Origin: Mycolicibacillus trivialis
GTDB taxonomy: Bacteria; Actinomycetota; Actinomycetes; Mycobacteriales; Mycobacteriaceae
Length of the DNA: 53,060 bases
NCBI RefSeq assembly: GCF_002102395.1
Contig: NZ_LQPZ01000007.1
Coordinates: 1-53,060 of the forward strand
Direction of reading: 5' to 3'
The position numbers and the translations under genes are program-made. Under the pieces are notes generated by a model. The model saw only the letters and a program-made list of their open reading frames with translations, made no database searches and was not told where the DNA came from. Each line of letters opens with the position of its first letter. Position 1 is the first letter of the stretch. Positions 25,590-33,770 of this stretch are shown piece by piece.

Positions 25590-26957
25590 ATGAGCGCTGA
25601 CGTGCTGACCGATTTGGTGGCGTCGCTGCCCGAGCGGATGGTCGTGACCGATCCGGCGATCCTGGCCGGCTACCGCCAGGACCGGGCCGCCGACCCGTCG
25701 GCGGGGATGCCGCTGGCGGTGGTGCGCCCACAGCGCACCGAGGAAGTGCAGATTGTGCTGCGGTGGGCGGCCGCCCACACGATCCCGGTGGTCACCCGCG
25801 GGGCGGGCACCGGGCTTTCCGGCGGGGCCACCGCACTGGACGGCGGGATCGTGCTGTCGACCGAGAAGATGCGGGAGATCACGATCGATCCGGTCACCCG
25901 GGTCGCGGTGTGCCAGCCGGGGCTGTTCAACGCCGAGGTCAAGCAGGCCGCCGCCGAACACGGGCTGTGGTATCCGCCGGACCCGTCGTCGTTCGAGATC
26001 TGCAGCATCGGCGGCAACATCGCCACCAACGCCGGTGGCCTGTGCTGCGTCAAGTACGGCGTCACCACCGACTACGTGCTCGGTCTGCAGGTCGTGCTCG
26101 CCGACGGAACCGCGGTGCGGCTCGGGGGTCCGCGGCTGAAGGACGTCGCCGGGTTGTCGCTGACCAAGTTGTTCGTCGGCAGCGAAGGGACCCTCGGTGT
26201 CATCACCGAGGTGACGTTGCGGTTGTTGCCCGCCCAGCACCCGGCCAGCGTCGTGGTCGCGACGTTCGCCTCCGTGCAGGCGGCCGCCGAGGCCGTGCTC
26301 GGGATCACCGCGAAGATCCGCCCGTCGATGCTGGAGTTCATGGACGCCGCGGCGATCAACGCCGTCGAGGACAAGCTTCGGATGGGCCTGGACCGCGACG
26401 CCGCGGCGCTGGTGCTCGGCGGCTCCGACGAGCGGGGCTCCTCGGCCGCCGACGACATCGCGCTGATGGCGGAGGTCTTCGACGCGCACGGCGCCAAGGA
26501 GGTGTTCTCCACCGACGACCCCGACGAGGGCGAGGCGTTCGTGGCCGCCCGCCGGTTCTGCATCCCGGCCGTGGAGGCGACCGGTTCCCTGCTGCTCGAG
26601 GACGTCGGCGTGCCGGTGCCGGCGCTGGCGGATCTGGTCACCGGCATCGAGCGGATCGCCGCGGACAACGAGGTCACCATCTCGGTGATCGCCCACGCCG
26701 GCGACGGCAACACCCACCCGCTGATCGTCTACGACCCCGCCGACCCGGAGAACACCCGGCGCGCGCAGGTCGCTTACGGCCAGATCATGGACCTGGCGAT
26801 CGAGTTGGGCGGGACCATCACCGGTGAACACGGCGTCGGGCGGTTGAAGCAGCCGTGGCTGGCCGATCAGATCGGCGCGGACGCGGTGGCGTTGAACCAC
26901 CGCATCAAGCGGGCGCTGGACCCGGAGGGGATCCTCAATCCCGGCGCCGCGATCTGA
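25590..26957 (+). CDS. FAD-linked oxidase, GlcD/D-lactate dehydrogenase type (Rv1257c-like)
   Basis: This 455-residue flavoenzyme oxidises a 2-hydroxy acid. The N-terminal PCMH-type FAD domain has [15 protein letters not shown] and [19 protein letters not shown]. The C-terminal cap has the metal/substrate segment [15 protein letters not shown] and the closing GEHGVGRLK. The AHAGDGN form is that of glycolate oxidase GlcD and D-lactate dehydrogenases. No GlcE/GlcF partners are nearby. The start is set by a leaderless -10 box. The CYP130-type gene follows after 38 bp but has its own promoter. Confidence 0.9.
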   Translation: MSADVLTDLVASLPERMVVTDPAILAGYRQDRAADPSAGMPLAVVRPQRTEEVQIVLRWAAAHTIPVVTRGAGTGLSGGATALDGGIVLSTEKMREITIDPVTRVAVCQPGLFNAEVKQAAAEHGLWYPPDPSSFEICSIGGNIATNAGGLCCVKYGVTTDYVLGLQVVLADGTAVRLGGPRLKDVAGLSLTKLFVGSEGTLGVITEVTLRLLPAQHPASVVVATFASVQAAAEAVLGITAKIRPSMLEFMDAAAINAVEDKLRMGLDRDAAALVLGGSDERGSSAADDIALMAEVFDAHGAKEVFSTDDPDEGEAFVAARRFCIPAVEATGSLLLEDVGVPVPALADLVTGIERIAADNEVTISVIAHAGDGNTHPLIVYDPADPENTRRAQVAYGQIMDLAIELGGTITGEHGVGRLKQPWLADQIGADAVALNHRIKRALDPEGILNPGAAI

Positions 26958-26960
26958 TCA

Positions 26961-26989
26961 TTGACATTTCACCGCTATCGTCGTATTCA
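26961..26989 (+). promoter_or_regulatory. promoter of the cyp130-tetR operon, leaderless
   Basis: TTGACA (26961-26966), a 17-bp spacer and TATTCA (26984-26989) make an unusually complete -35/-10 promoter for a mycobacterium. Six bases then lead to the ATG at 26996. The -10 ends in A where T is preferred. Confidence 0.6.
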
Positions 26990-26995
26990 TAAGAC

Positions 26996-28228
26996 ATGAC
27001 AGCAGGTTTGTCTCACAGCCTTCCGCCGGCCTTCCAACTCTTCGACGCCGACACCTGGGCCGACCCGTGGCCGGCTTACCGCGCCCTGCGCGACCACGAC
27101 CCGGTCCACCACGTGGTCCCCGCCGACCGGCCCGACCACGACTACTACGTCCTCGCCCGGCACCACGACGTCTGGGAGGCCGCCCGCGACCACGAGACGT
27201 TCTCCTCCGCGCAGGGCCTGACCGTCACCTACGGCGACATGGCGATGATCGGCCTGCAGGACAACCCGCCGATGGTGATGCAGGACCCGCCGGGGCACAC
27301 CCGGTTCCGCAAACTGGTCGCCCGCGGATTCACCCCGGCCCGGGTGGAGGCCCTCGAACCGCAGGTGCGCGAGTTCGTCGTCGAACGCATCGAGCGGTTG
27401 CGCGACGCCGGTGGCGGCGACATCGTCGCCGAGTTGTTCAAGCCGCTGCCGTCGATGGTGGTCGCACACTTCCTCGGCGTCCCGGAACAGGACCGCGACC
27501 GGTTCGACCGGTGGACCGAGGCGATCGTCGCCGCCAACACCACCGCCGGCGGCGTCGCCACCGCGACCGATGCGCTCGGCGAGATGATGGGCTACTTCAC
27601 CGAACTGATCCAGCGGCGTCGCACCGACCTGGGCGAGGACACCGTCTCGCACCTGATCGCCGGAGGGGTCGGCGCTGAAGCCGACGACGCCGCCGGGGTG
27701 TTCGCGATCCTGGCGTTCGCCTTCACGATGGTCACCGGCGGCAACGACACCACCACCGGGATGCTGGGCGGATCGGTGCAACTGCTGCACCGCCACCCCG
27801 ACCAGCGAAAGCTGTTGGTGGACAACCCCGCCGCGATCCGCGATGCCGTCGAAGAACTGTTGCGTCTCACCTCACCGGTGCAGGGCCTGTGCCGCACCGC
27901 CACCCGCGACGTCACGATCGAGGGCACCACGATCCCGGCGGGCCGCAAGGTGTTGCTGCTGTACGGCTCGGCCAACCGCGACCAGCGGCGATTCGGCCCC
28001 GACGCCGAGGACCTCGACGTGCAGCGCCGGCCCACCCAGATCCTCAGCTTCGGATACGGTGCCCACCACTGCATCGGCAACCAGGCGGCGCGCATGCAGT
28101 CCCGGGTCGCGCTGGAGGAACTGCTGTCCCGCTGCCCGGAATTCAGCGTCGACGAAGCCGGCATCCGCTGGGCCGGTGGCAGCTATGTGCGCCGGCCGCT
28201 GACGGTGCCGTTCACCGCGGGCCCGTGA
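26996..28228 (+). CDS. cyp130: cytochrome P450 (CYP130-like)
   Basis: This 410-residue soluble P450 monooxygenase has heme ligand Cys359 in FGYGAHHCIG, an I-helix motif GGNDTT (248-253) in place of the usual AGxDTT, and the K-helix ELLRLTSP. The length and the GGND variant agree with M. tuberculosis CYP130 (about 405). The natural substrate is not established. The start follows from a promoter placing +1 on the ATG. The stop overlaps the start of a TetR gene by one base, so enzyme and regulator are on one mRNA. Confidence 0.92.
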   Translation: MTAGLSHSLPPAFQLFDADTWADPWPAYRALRDHDPVHHVVPADRPDHDYYVLARHHDVWEAARDHETFSSAQGLTVTYGDMAMIGLQDNPPMVMQDPPGHTRFRKLVARGFTPARVEALEPQVREFVVERIERLRDAGGGDIVAELFKPLPSMVVAHFLGVPEQDRDRFDRWTEAIVAANTTAGGVATATDALGEMMGYFTELIQRRRTDLGEDTVSHLIAGGVGAEADDAAGVFAILAFAFTMVTGGNDTTTGMLGGSVQLLHRHPDQRKLLVDNPAAIRDAVEELLRLTSPVQGLCRTATRDVTIEGTTIPAGRKVLLLYGSANRDQRRFGPDAEDLDVQRRPTQILSFGYGAHHCIGNQAARMQSRVALEELLSRCPEFSVDEAGIRWAGGSYVRRPLTVPFTAGP

Positions 28229-28812
28229 TGGCGCGCCGCGACTGGCTGGCCGAGCGCCGCAGCGCGGTGGCCGCCGAACGCATTCTCGATGCGGCCGGTG
28301 ACCTGTTCACCGAGCACGAGCCCAGCTCGATCGGCATGGCCGAAATCGCTCGGGCCGCGGGCTGTTCCCGCGCGACGCTCTACCGCTACTTCGAAAGCCG
28401 CGAGGCACTGCACCGCGCCTATGTGCACCGGGAGGCCCGTGCGGTGAACCGCACGCTCGGCGACCGGCTCGCCGGGATCGACGACCCGCGCACGCGGCTG
28501 GTCACCGGGATCACGGCGGCCATCGCGACCGTGCGCGACAACCCCGCACTCGCCGCGTGGTTCGGTCGGACCGACCCGCTCGGCGGTGAACTGGCCGACC
28601 GCTCGGAGGTGATCACCGAGTTGGTCGCGGCGTTCCTCGACGGCCTCGACGCCGTCGATCCGGAGTCCGCGCGGCGCCGCGCCCGCTGGGTGGTGCGGGT
28701 GATGACCTCCCTGCTGGTGTTCCCCGGCCGCGACGACGCCGAGGAGACCGCACTGATCGAGGAGTTCGTGGCGCCGGTGGTGCTGCCGGCCGCGGCCCGC
28801 GACGCCGGCTGA
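28228..28812 (+). CDS. TetR-family regulator (Rv1255c-like)
   Basis: This 194-residue repressor-type protein has an N-terminal HTH at about residues 15-60 (MAEIARAAGCSRATLYRYF) and a variable ligand-binding C-terminal domain. Its ATG overlaps the P450 stop (TGATG). It therefore probably controls the P450 operon and itself, and the P450 substrate or a related lipophilic molecule would be a plausible inducer (inference). No clear TetR-type palindrome is visible in the 38-bp P450 promoter gap. Confidence 0.9.
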   Translation: MARRDWLAERRSAVAAERILDAAGDLFTEHEPSSIGMAEIARAAGCSRATLYRYFESREALHRAYVHREARAVNRTLGDRLAGIDDPRTRLVTGITAAIATVRDNPALAAWFGRTDPLGGELADRSEVITELVAAFLDGLDAVDPESARRRARWVVRVMTSLLVFPGRDDAEETALIEEFVAPVVLPAAARDAG

Positions 28813-28822
28813 CACCGCCCGT

Positions 28823-29944
28823 TCAGCGCAGGTCGGTGTAGCGGTGCAGCAGCCACGACAGCGGAATCGTCGGCACCAGCGTCACCGCGAACAGTGCCCA
28901 CATCGAGCCGGTGTAGACCGGCCACTGCAGCACCTCGACCATCACCACCTCCATCAGCACCATGTGGATCAGGAAGATCTCGTAGGAGATCTCCCCCAGC
29001 CACACCATCGGCCTGCTGCCCAGCAGCCGGGCGTACCAGCCGTCGTCGCCCAGTGCCAGCGGGGCCACCGCCAGACCGGCGATCACCGCGTAGAAGGCAG
29101 CCTTGACCAAGGCCTCGCTCAGTTCGCGCGGCGAGGTGGTGGGTTCGCCGCCGATCGGGGTGGAGACGATCAGGTAGCACACCGCGATCAGCGGAAGCAC
29201 CGCGAAACCGTAGGCGCGCACCCCCATCGCCTGCAGCACCGCCAGCGCCATCCCGGCGACGAACCAGGCCAGATACGCCGGCGGCCACAGCCGCGCCCCG
29301 TCGGGAAGCCAGTCCACGGTGTGCACCAGGACCAGCCACGCCGGGGTGATCGCGGCCAACCCAGCCAGCCCGGCCAGCAACCGCCCCGGGCGCCACTGGC
29401 GCCGGCACAGCGTCACCATCAACAGGAACGCCAGCAGCGGTAACAGGATGTAGAAGCCGACCTCCACCGCCAGGCTCCACATCTGGGTCAGGCCCTGATG
29501 CAGATAGGAGAACATGTAGTTGTCGGTGTAGATCTGGGTCAGGGTGAGGTTGCGCAGCAACCCCTCCCAGGTGTGCCCCGGGTTGGGCCCGGCGGTGCGG
29601 AAGTGGTAGACGAGGTAGGCGCCCAACACCGTGACCATGTAGGCGGGCATGATGCGGCGGATGCGGTGGCGGGTGTAACGGCGCAACGACGGGCTCGGCC
29701 GCTCGTGCACCGCGGCCTGCACCCAGCGGCGATACAGCAGGAATCCGGAGAGCACGAAGAAGATCGGCACCCCGATCTCCATCCGCGAGCCGAGCAGCCC
29801 GAGGTAGCCCTGCGGGTATTTGCCGGTGGTGTAGGCGGCATGGGTACCGACCACCAGAAGCGCTGCGACAGCCCGGATCCCGGTGAGCGACTCGACCCGG
29901 TAGACCTGCGGCGGCCGTGTCGCAGCGGGCCGAGCCACCGTCAT
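28823..29944 (-). CDS. membrane acyltransferase 3 family protein (Rv1254-like)
   Basis: This 373-residue integral membrane O-acyltransferase (OafA/YrhL family) has about ten TM helices. The N-terminal signature IRAVAALLVVGTHAAY contains the conserved His. IFFVLSGFLLYRRWVQA is the second family motif, and GLTQMWSLAVEVGFYILLP the third. Such enzymes acylate sugars or glycolipids at the envelope, and the acceptor is unknown. Its ATG overlaps the stop of the DEAD helicase gene by 4 bp (ATGA). Confidence 0.9.
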   Translation of the reverse strand: MTVARPAATRPPQVYRVESLTGIRAVAALLVVGTHAAYTTGKYPQGYLGLLGSRMEIGVPIFFVLSGFLLYRRWVQAAVHERPSPSLRRYTRHRIRRIMPAYMVTVLGAYLVYHFRTAGPNPGHTWEGLLRNLTLTQIYTDNYMFSYLHQGLTQMWSLAVEVGFYILLPLLAFLLMVTLCRRQWRPGRLLAGLAGLAAITPAWLVLVHTVDWLPDGARLWPPAYLAWFVAGMALAVLQAMGVRAYGFAVLPLIAVCYLIVSTPIGGEPTTSPRELSEALVKAAFYAVIAGLAVAPLALGDDGWYARLLGSRPMVWLGEISYEIFLIHMVLMEVVMVEVLQWPVYTGSMWALFAVTLVPTIPLSWLLHRYTDLR

Positions 29945-31617
29945 CCGGATCGGGTCCGGCGCGGCGGACGATCCTGCTGCAGGTTGATCAACACTCCGGA
30001 GATCCGGGTCTTCTCCAACGCCTTGAGAGTGCTGCGCGGCAGTTTCGCCGGCAACTCCACCAGCGAGAAGTCACCGCGGATGCTGATCTGCCCGAAGTCG
30101 CTGCGATGCAGACCGCCCTCGTTGGCGATGGCCCCGACGATCGAGCCGGGACCGACCTTGTGTCGCTTGCCGACCGCGATGCGGTAGGTGGCGAACCGTT
30201 TGTCGCCGCGCGCACCGCCCTTGCGGGCGCCTTTGCGGTCGTCGCGTCCCGCTTTGCGGTCGGCCCGGTCGCGACGCGCCTCCGGGGGCGGCTCGACCAT
30301 GAGGAACTCGTCACCGTTGCGGGACTGCAGCGCCAGCGCCGCGGCGATGTCGGCCATCGGGACGTCGTGGTCGCGTTCGTACTCCTCGACCAGGCTGCGG
30401 AACACGTCGAGCCCCGACGCGCTGAGCGTGTCGGTGATCGAGTCGCGGAACTTGGCCACCCGCTGGGCGTTGACGTCGTCGACGGTGGGCAGTTCGGCTT
30501 CGGTCAGCTTCTGCCGGGTCGTGCGCTCGATCGCCTTGAGCAGGTGGCGTTCCCGCGGCGAGACGAACAGCAGCGCGTTGCCCGACCGGCCAGCCCGGCC
30601 GGTGCGGCCGATCCGGTGCACGTAGGACTCGGTGTCGTGCGGAATGTCATAGTTGAGGACGTGTGAGATCCGCTCCACGTCCAGCCCCCGGGCCGCCACG
30701 TCGGTGGCCACCAGGATGTCCAGCGAACCGTCCTTGAGCGCGGCGATGGTCCGTTCCCGCTGGCCCTGCGGAATGTCGCCGTTGATCGCGGCCGCCGCCA
30801 ACCCCCGCGCGCGAAGTTTCTCCGCGACCTCCTCGGTGGCCTGTTTGGTGCGGACGAACACGATCATCGCTTCGAACGGCTCGACTTCCAGCACCCTGGT
30901 CAGCGCGTCCATCTTGCGCGGCCCGGCGACCTGGATATAGCGCTGGGTGATGTTCTCGGCCGTCGCGGTCTGCGCCTCCACGGCGACCTCGACCGGGTCG
31001 TGCAGGTATTTCGCGGTGATCTTGCTGATCGCCGGCGGCATGGTCGCCGAGAACAACGCCACCTGCTTGTACTCCGGGGTGTCGGCGAGGATGCGTTCGA
31101 CGTCCTCGGCGAAGCCCATCTGCAGCATCTCGTCGGCCTCGTCGAGCACCAGGTAGTCCACCCGGGACAGGTCCAGGGTGCCGCGCTCCAGGTGGTCGAT
31201 GACCCGGCCCGGGGTGCCGACGACCACCTGGGCGCCCCGGCGCAGTCCGGCCAACTGCACCCCGTAGGACGCCCCGCCGTAGATCGGCAGCACGTTCAGC
31301 CGCGGCAGGTGGGTGCCGTAACGGCTGAACGCCTCGGCGACCTGCAGGGCCAGTTCCCGGGTCGGCGCCAGCACCAGGGCCTGGGTGGCGCTGCTGGCGG
31401 TGTCGATCTTGGACAGGATCGGGGTGGCGAAGGCCGCCGTCTTCCCGGTGCCGGTCTGGGCCAGCCCCACCACGTCGGACCCCGCCAGCAGCGCCGGGAT
31501 GGTGGCGGCCTGGATCGCCGAGGGCGATTCGTAGCCGACGTCGTGGACCGCCTGCAGCACGGCGGGGTGCAGTTGCAGGTCGGCGAAGGTCGGGGCGGCG
31601 GCGTCCGGGGAGCTCAT
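29941..31617 (-). CDS. deaD: DEAD-box RNA helicase DeaD/CsdA
   Basis: This 558-residue ATP-dependent RNA helicase is associated with ribosome assembly and cold adaptation. Motif I AQTGTGKT is at 53-60, followed by PTREL, DEADEM, SAT and HRIGRTGRAGR. After about residue 430 comes a basic region (RDRADRKAGRDDRKGARKG) and a DbpA-type RNA-binding domain (FATYRIAVGKRHKVGPGSI, then GDFSLVELP). The ATG at 31617 is chosen because the protein begins there in the family. A TAGACT -10 box at 31628-31633 lies 10 nt upstream, implying a very short leader. The acyltransferase gene follows with a 4-bp overlap. Confidence 0.95.
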   Translation of the reverse strand: MSSPDAAAPTFADLQLHPAVLQAVHDVGYESPSAIQAATIPALLAGSDVVGLAQTGTGKTAAFATPILSKIDTASSATQALVLAPTRELALQVAEAFSRYGTHLPRLNVLPIYGGASYGVQLAGLRRGAQVVVGTPGRVIDHLERGTLDLSRVDYLVLDEADEMLQMGFAEDVERILADTPEYKQVALFSATMPPAISKITAKYLHDPVEVAVEAQTATAENITQRYIQVAGPRKMDALTRVLEVEPFEAMIVFVRTKQATEEVAEKLRARGLAAAAINGDIPQGQRERTIAALKDGSLDILVATDVAARGLDVERISHVLNYDIPHDTESYVHRIGRTGRAGRSGNALLFVSPRERHLLKAIERTTRQKLTEAELPTVDDVNAQRVAKFRDSITDTLSASGLDVFRSLVEEYERDHDVPMADIAAALALQSRNGDEFLMVEPPPEARRDRADRKAGRDDRKGARKGGARGDKRFATYRIAVGKRHKVGPGSIVGAIANEGGLHRSDFGQISIRGDFSLVELPAKLPRSTLKALEKTRISGVLINLQQDRPPRRTRSG

Positions 31618-31779
31618 GGCGAATAGCAGTCTACGGGCAACCCGGCCGGCCTCGACGCCGAGCGCCGCCGGTGGATCGGTGCACGTCGGCCGGGGTGCAC
31701 CCGGCCCGCCCCGCCCCGGTGTGGCGGGCACCACGGTGACCGTCGGCCCGGCTTACCCGCCCCGGGCCGCGACGACCGG

Positions 31780-31785
31780 TACGGT
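31780..31785 (+). promoter_or_regulatory. -10 box giving a leaderless lprE mRNA
   Basis: TACGGT fits TANNNT, with 7 nt (GCCCGAT) to the GTG at 31793. This supports that start over longer upstream alternatives. Confidence 0.45.
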
Positions 31786-31792
31786 GCCCGAT

Positions 31793-32362
31793 GTGTTGTG
31801 GCGCGGTCGGGTGGTGAGCGTGGTGGCGGCGGCGTTGCTGGCGGCCGCCGCGCTGGCCGGGTGCGGGTCAGGGGACTCCACCGTGGCCAAGACCCCTCCG
31901 CCCACCTCCGCGCAGCTGCCGCCACCGCCGGCGGATCCGCCCGCGGCCGCCGAACCCGAACCCACCAGCACCGCCCCGCCGGACCCGTGCGCGGTGGACC
32001 TGGCCGCCCCGGCCATCGCCGAGGCGGTCTCGCGGTTGCCCCAGGATCCGCGCAGCAGGCAGCCGTGGAATCCCGAACCGCTGGCCGGCAACTACAACAC
32101 CTGCGCGCAGCTGTCGACGGTGATCGTGGCCGCCAACACCAACGCCGCCAACCCCAACACCCGGGCGGTGATGTTCCATCGCGGCGAGTTCGTCGCCGAG
32201 GGCGTGCCGGACACCTTCGGGTTCAACGGCATCGACCTGGCCCAGTGCACCGACGACACGGTCGCGCTGACCTACGCCACCGGCATCGCGGGGCTGACCA
32301 GCGTGGTGAAGTTCCGGTGGAACGGCGCCGGCGTCGACCTGATCTCCAACTCCACCGGTTGA
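31793..32362 (+). CDS. lprE: lipoprotein LprE, LppP/LprE family
   Basis: This 189-residue exported lipoprotein has signal peptide VLWRGRVVSVVAAALLAAAA and lipobox LAGC (Cys24). A Pro/Ala-rich linker of about 40 residues follows, then the LppP/LprE domain (DPCAVDLAAPAIAEAV, NYNTCAQLSTVIV, HRGEFVAEGVPDTFGFN). Three Cys remain in the mature part. The start follows from the leaderless -10 box. It is an immunologically active envelope lipoprotein in M. tuberculosis. The biochemical role is unknown. Confidence 0.87.
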   Translation: MLWRGRVVSVVAAALLAAAALAGCGSGDSTVAKTPPPTSAQLPPPPADPPAAAEPEPTSTAPPDPCAVDLAAPAIAEAVSRLPQDPRSRQPWNPEPLAGNYNTCAQLSTVIVAANTNAANPNTRAVMFHRGEFVAEGVPDTFGFNGIDLAQCTDDTVALTYATGIAGLTSVVKFRWNGAGVDLISNSTG

Positions 32363-32397
32363 CCCCCCGAGCCGCGACGGTGTGCTAAACCGGCAGG

Positions 32398-33762
32398 GTG
32401 GCTGCCTCCTTGACCGACCGGCTGCGTTCGGTGGTCGGCTCCGGGCACCTCAGCACCGACGCCGACGTGCTGGCCGCCCACAGCATCGATCACACCGGCC
32501 GGTACCGCGGACACGCGAGCGCCCTGATCCGGCCCGGTTCGGCCGGCGAGGTCGCCGAGGTGCTGAGTGTCTGCCGGGCCGCAGGCGCGCACGTCACCAT
32601 CCAGGGCGGGCGCACCTCACTGGTCGCGGGCACGGTCCCCGAACACGACGACGTGCTGCTGTCCACCGCCCGCCTCAACCGGATCGGTGAGGTCGACACC
32701 GCCGAACGGCGACTCACCGTCGGTGCCGGGGTGACGCTCAGCGACCTGCACCACGCCGCCGGGCGGGCCGGGCTGCTGTTCGGGGTCGACCTGAGCGCCC
32801 GCGACACCGCCACCGTGGGCGGGATGGCCGCGACCAACGCCGGCGGGCTGCGCACCGTCCGCTACGGGAACATGGGCGAGCAGGTGCTCGGGCTGCAGGT
32901 GGTGCTGCCCGACGGGACGGTGCTGAACCGGCGCAGCCGGGTCCGACGCGACAACACCGGCTACGACCTGCCCGCCCTCTTCGTCGGCGCCGAGGGCACG
33001 CTCGGGGTGATCACCGAACTCGAGGTGCGGCTGCACCACCCGCCGGCCCACCGGATCACCGCCGTCTGCGGGTTCGGCGAGCTCGCCGGGCTGATCGAAG
33101 CCGCCGGAGCCTTCCGCGACCTGGACGGCATCGCCGCACTCGAGTTGATCGACGGTGCCGCAACGGTGCTCACCGACGAGCACTGCGGCGTGGGAGCCCC
33201 GGTGGCGGGAAACTGGTTGCTGCTGGTGGAGCTGGTCGCCGACCGCGACCCGACCGGATACCTGGCCGACGCGCTCACCGCGGTCCGCCTCGACGGCGAG
33301 CCGGCGGTGGGTGTCGACGCGGTCGCCCGGCAGCGGTTGTGGCAGGTGCGGGAGTCGATCGCCGATGTCCTCGGTGTCTTCGGCCCGCCGCTGAAATTCG
33401 ATGTGTCACTGCCGCCCGCACAGATTCCCGGGTTCAGCCGGGATGCCGCGCAGGTGATCAGATCGCATGCACCCGAAGCGATCCCGGTGCTGTTCGGGCA
33501 CCTCGGTGAGGGCAACCTGCACCTCAACGTGCTGCGCTGCCGCTCCGACGGCGAGACCGAGAACCGGCTGTACGCGGCGATGATGGAACTGATCGCCGAA
33601 CACGGCGGCAACGTCAGCTCCGAACACGGTGTCGGCAGCCGCAAACGCGCCTACCTGGGGATGTCGCGCGAGCCCGCCGACATCGCCGCGATGCGCACCG
33701 TCAAATCCGCCTTCGACCCGACCGGCTCCCTGAACCGTGCGGTGTTGTTCGACGCGGACTGA
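32398..33762 (+). CDS. FAD-linked dehydrogenase, D-2-hydroxyglutarate dehydrogenase-like
   Basis: This 454-residue flavoenzyme is homologous to the gene at 25590 but belongs to a different branch. The FAD domain contains HVTIQGGRTSLVAGTV and TVGGMAATNAGGLRTVRYG. The cap carries FGHLGEGNLHLNVL, the GHxGxGNLHLN form seen in D-2-hydroxyglutarate dehydrogenases (human D2HGDH, yeast Dld2). The enzyme would oxidise D-2-hydroxyglutarate to 2-oxoglutarate, a substrate of the Kgd enzyme 3 kb downstream (inference). GTG at 32398 is preceded by TAAACC and 6 nt, a possible leaderless start with an imperfect -10. The substrate assignment is moderate. Confidence 0.85.
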   Translation: MAASLTDRLRSVVGSGHLSTDADVLAAHSIDHTGRYRGHASALIRPGSAGEVAEVLSVCRAAGAHVTIQGGRTSLVAGTVPEHDDVLLSTARLNRIGEVDTAERRLTVGAGVTLSDLHHAAGRAGLLFGVDLSARDTATVGGMAATNAGGLRTVRYGNMGEQVLGLQVVLPDGTVLNRRSRVRRDNTGYDLPALFVGAEGTLGVITELEVRLHHPPAHRITAVCGFGELAGLIEAAGAFRDLDGIAALELIDGAATVLTDEHCGVGAPVAGNWLLLVELVADRDPTGYLADALTAVRLDGEPAVGVDAVARQRLWQVRESIADVLGVFGPPLKFDVSLPPAQIPGFSRDAAQVIRSHAPEAIPVLFGHLGEGNLHLNVLRCRSDGETENRLYAAMMELIAEHGGNVSSEHGVGSRKRAYLGMSREPADIAAMRTVKSAFDPTGSLNRAVLFDAD

Positions 33763-33770
33763 GCCGGCGG

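Noticed and set aside
25530..26900. Upstream extension of the udgB frame to more than 700 codons
   Set aside because: The extension is antisense to the GlcD-type gene. UdgB homology begins at LPHPRTG, and an in-frame GTG is available there.
28810..28829. GCTGA/TCAGC pairing across the TetR and acyltransferase stops
   Set aside because: A five-bp stem with a 10-nt loop is too weak to call, and three of the five base pairs follow from the opposing stop codons.
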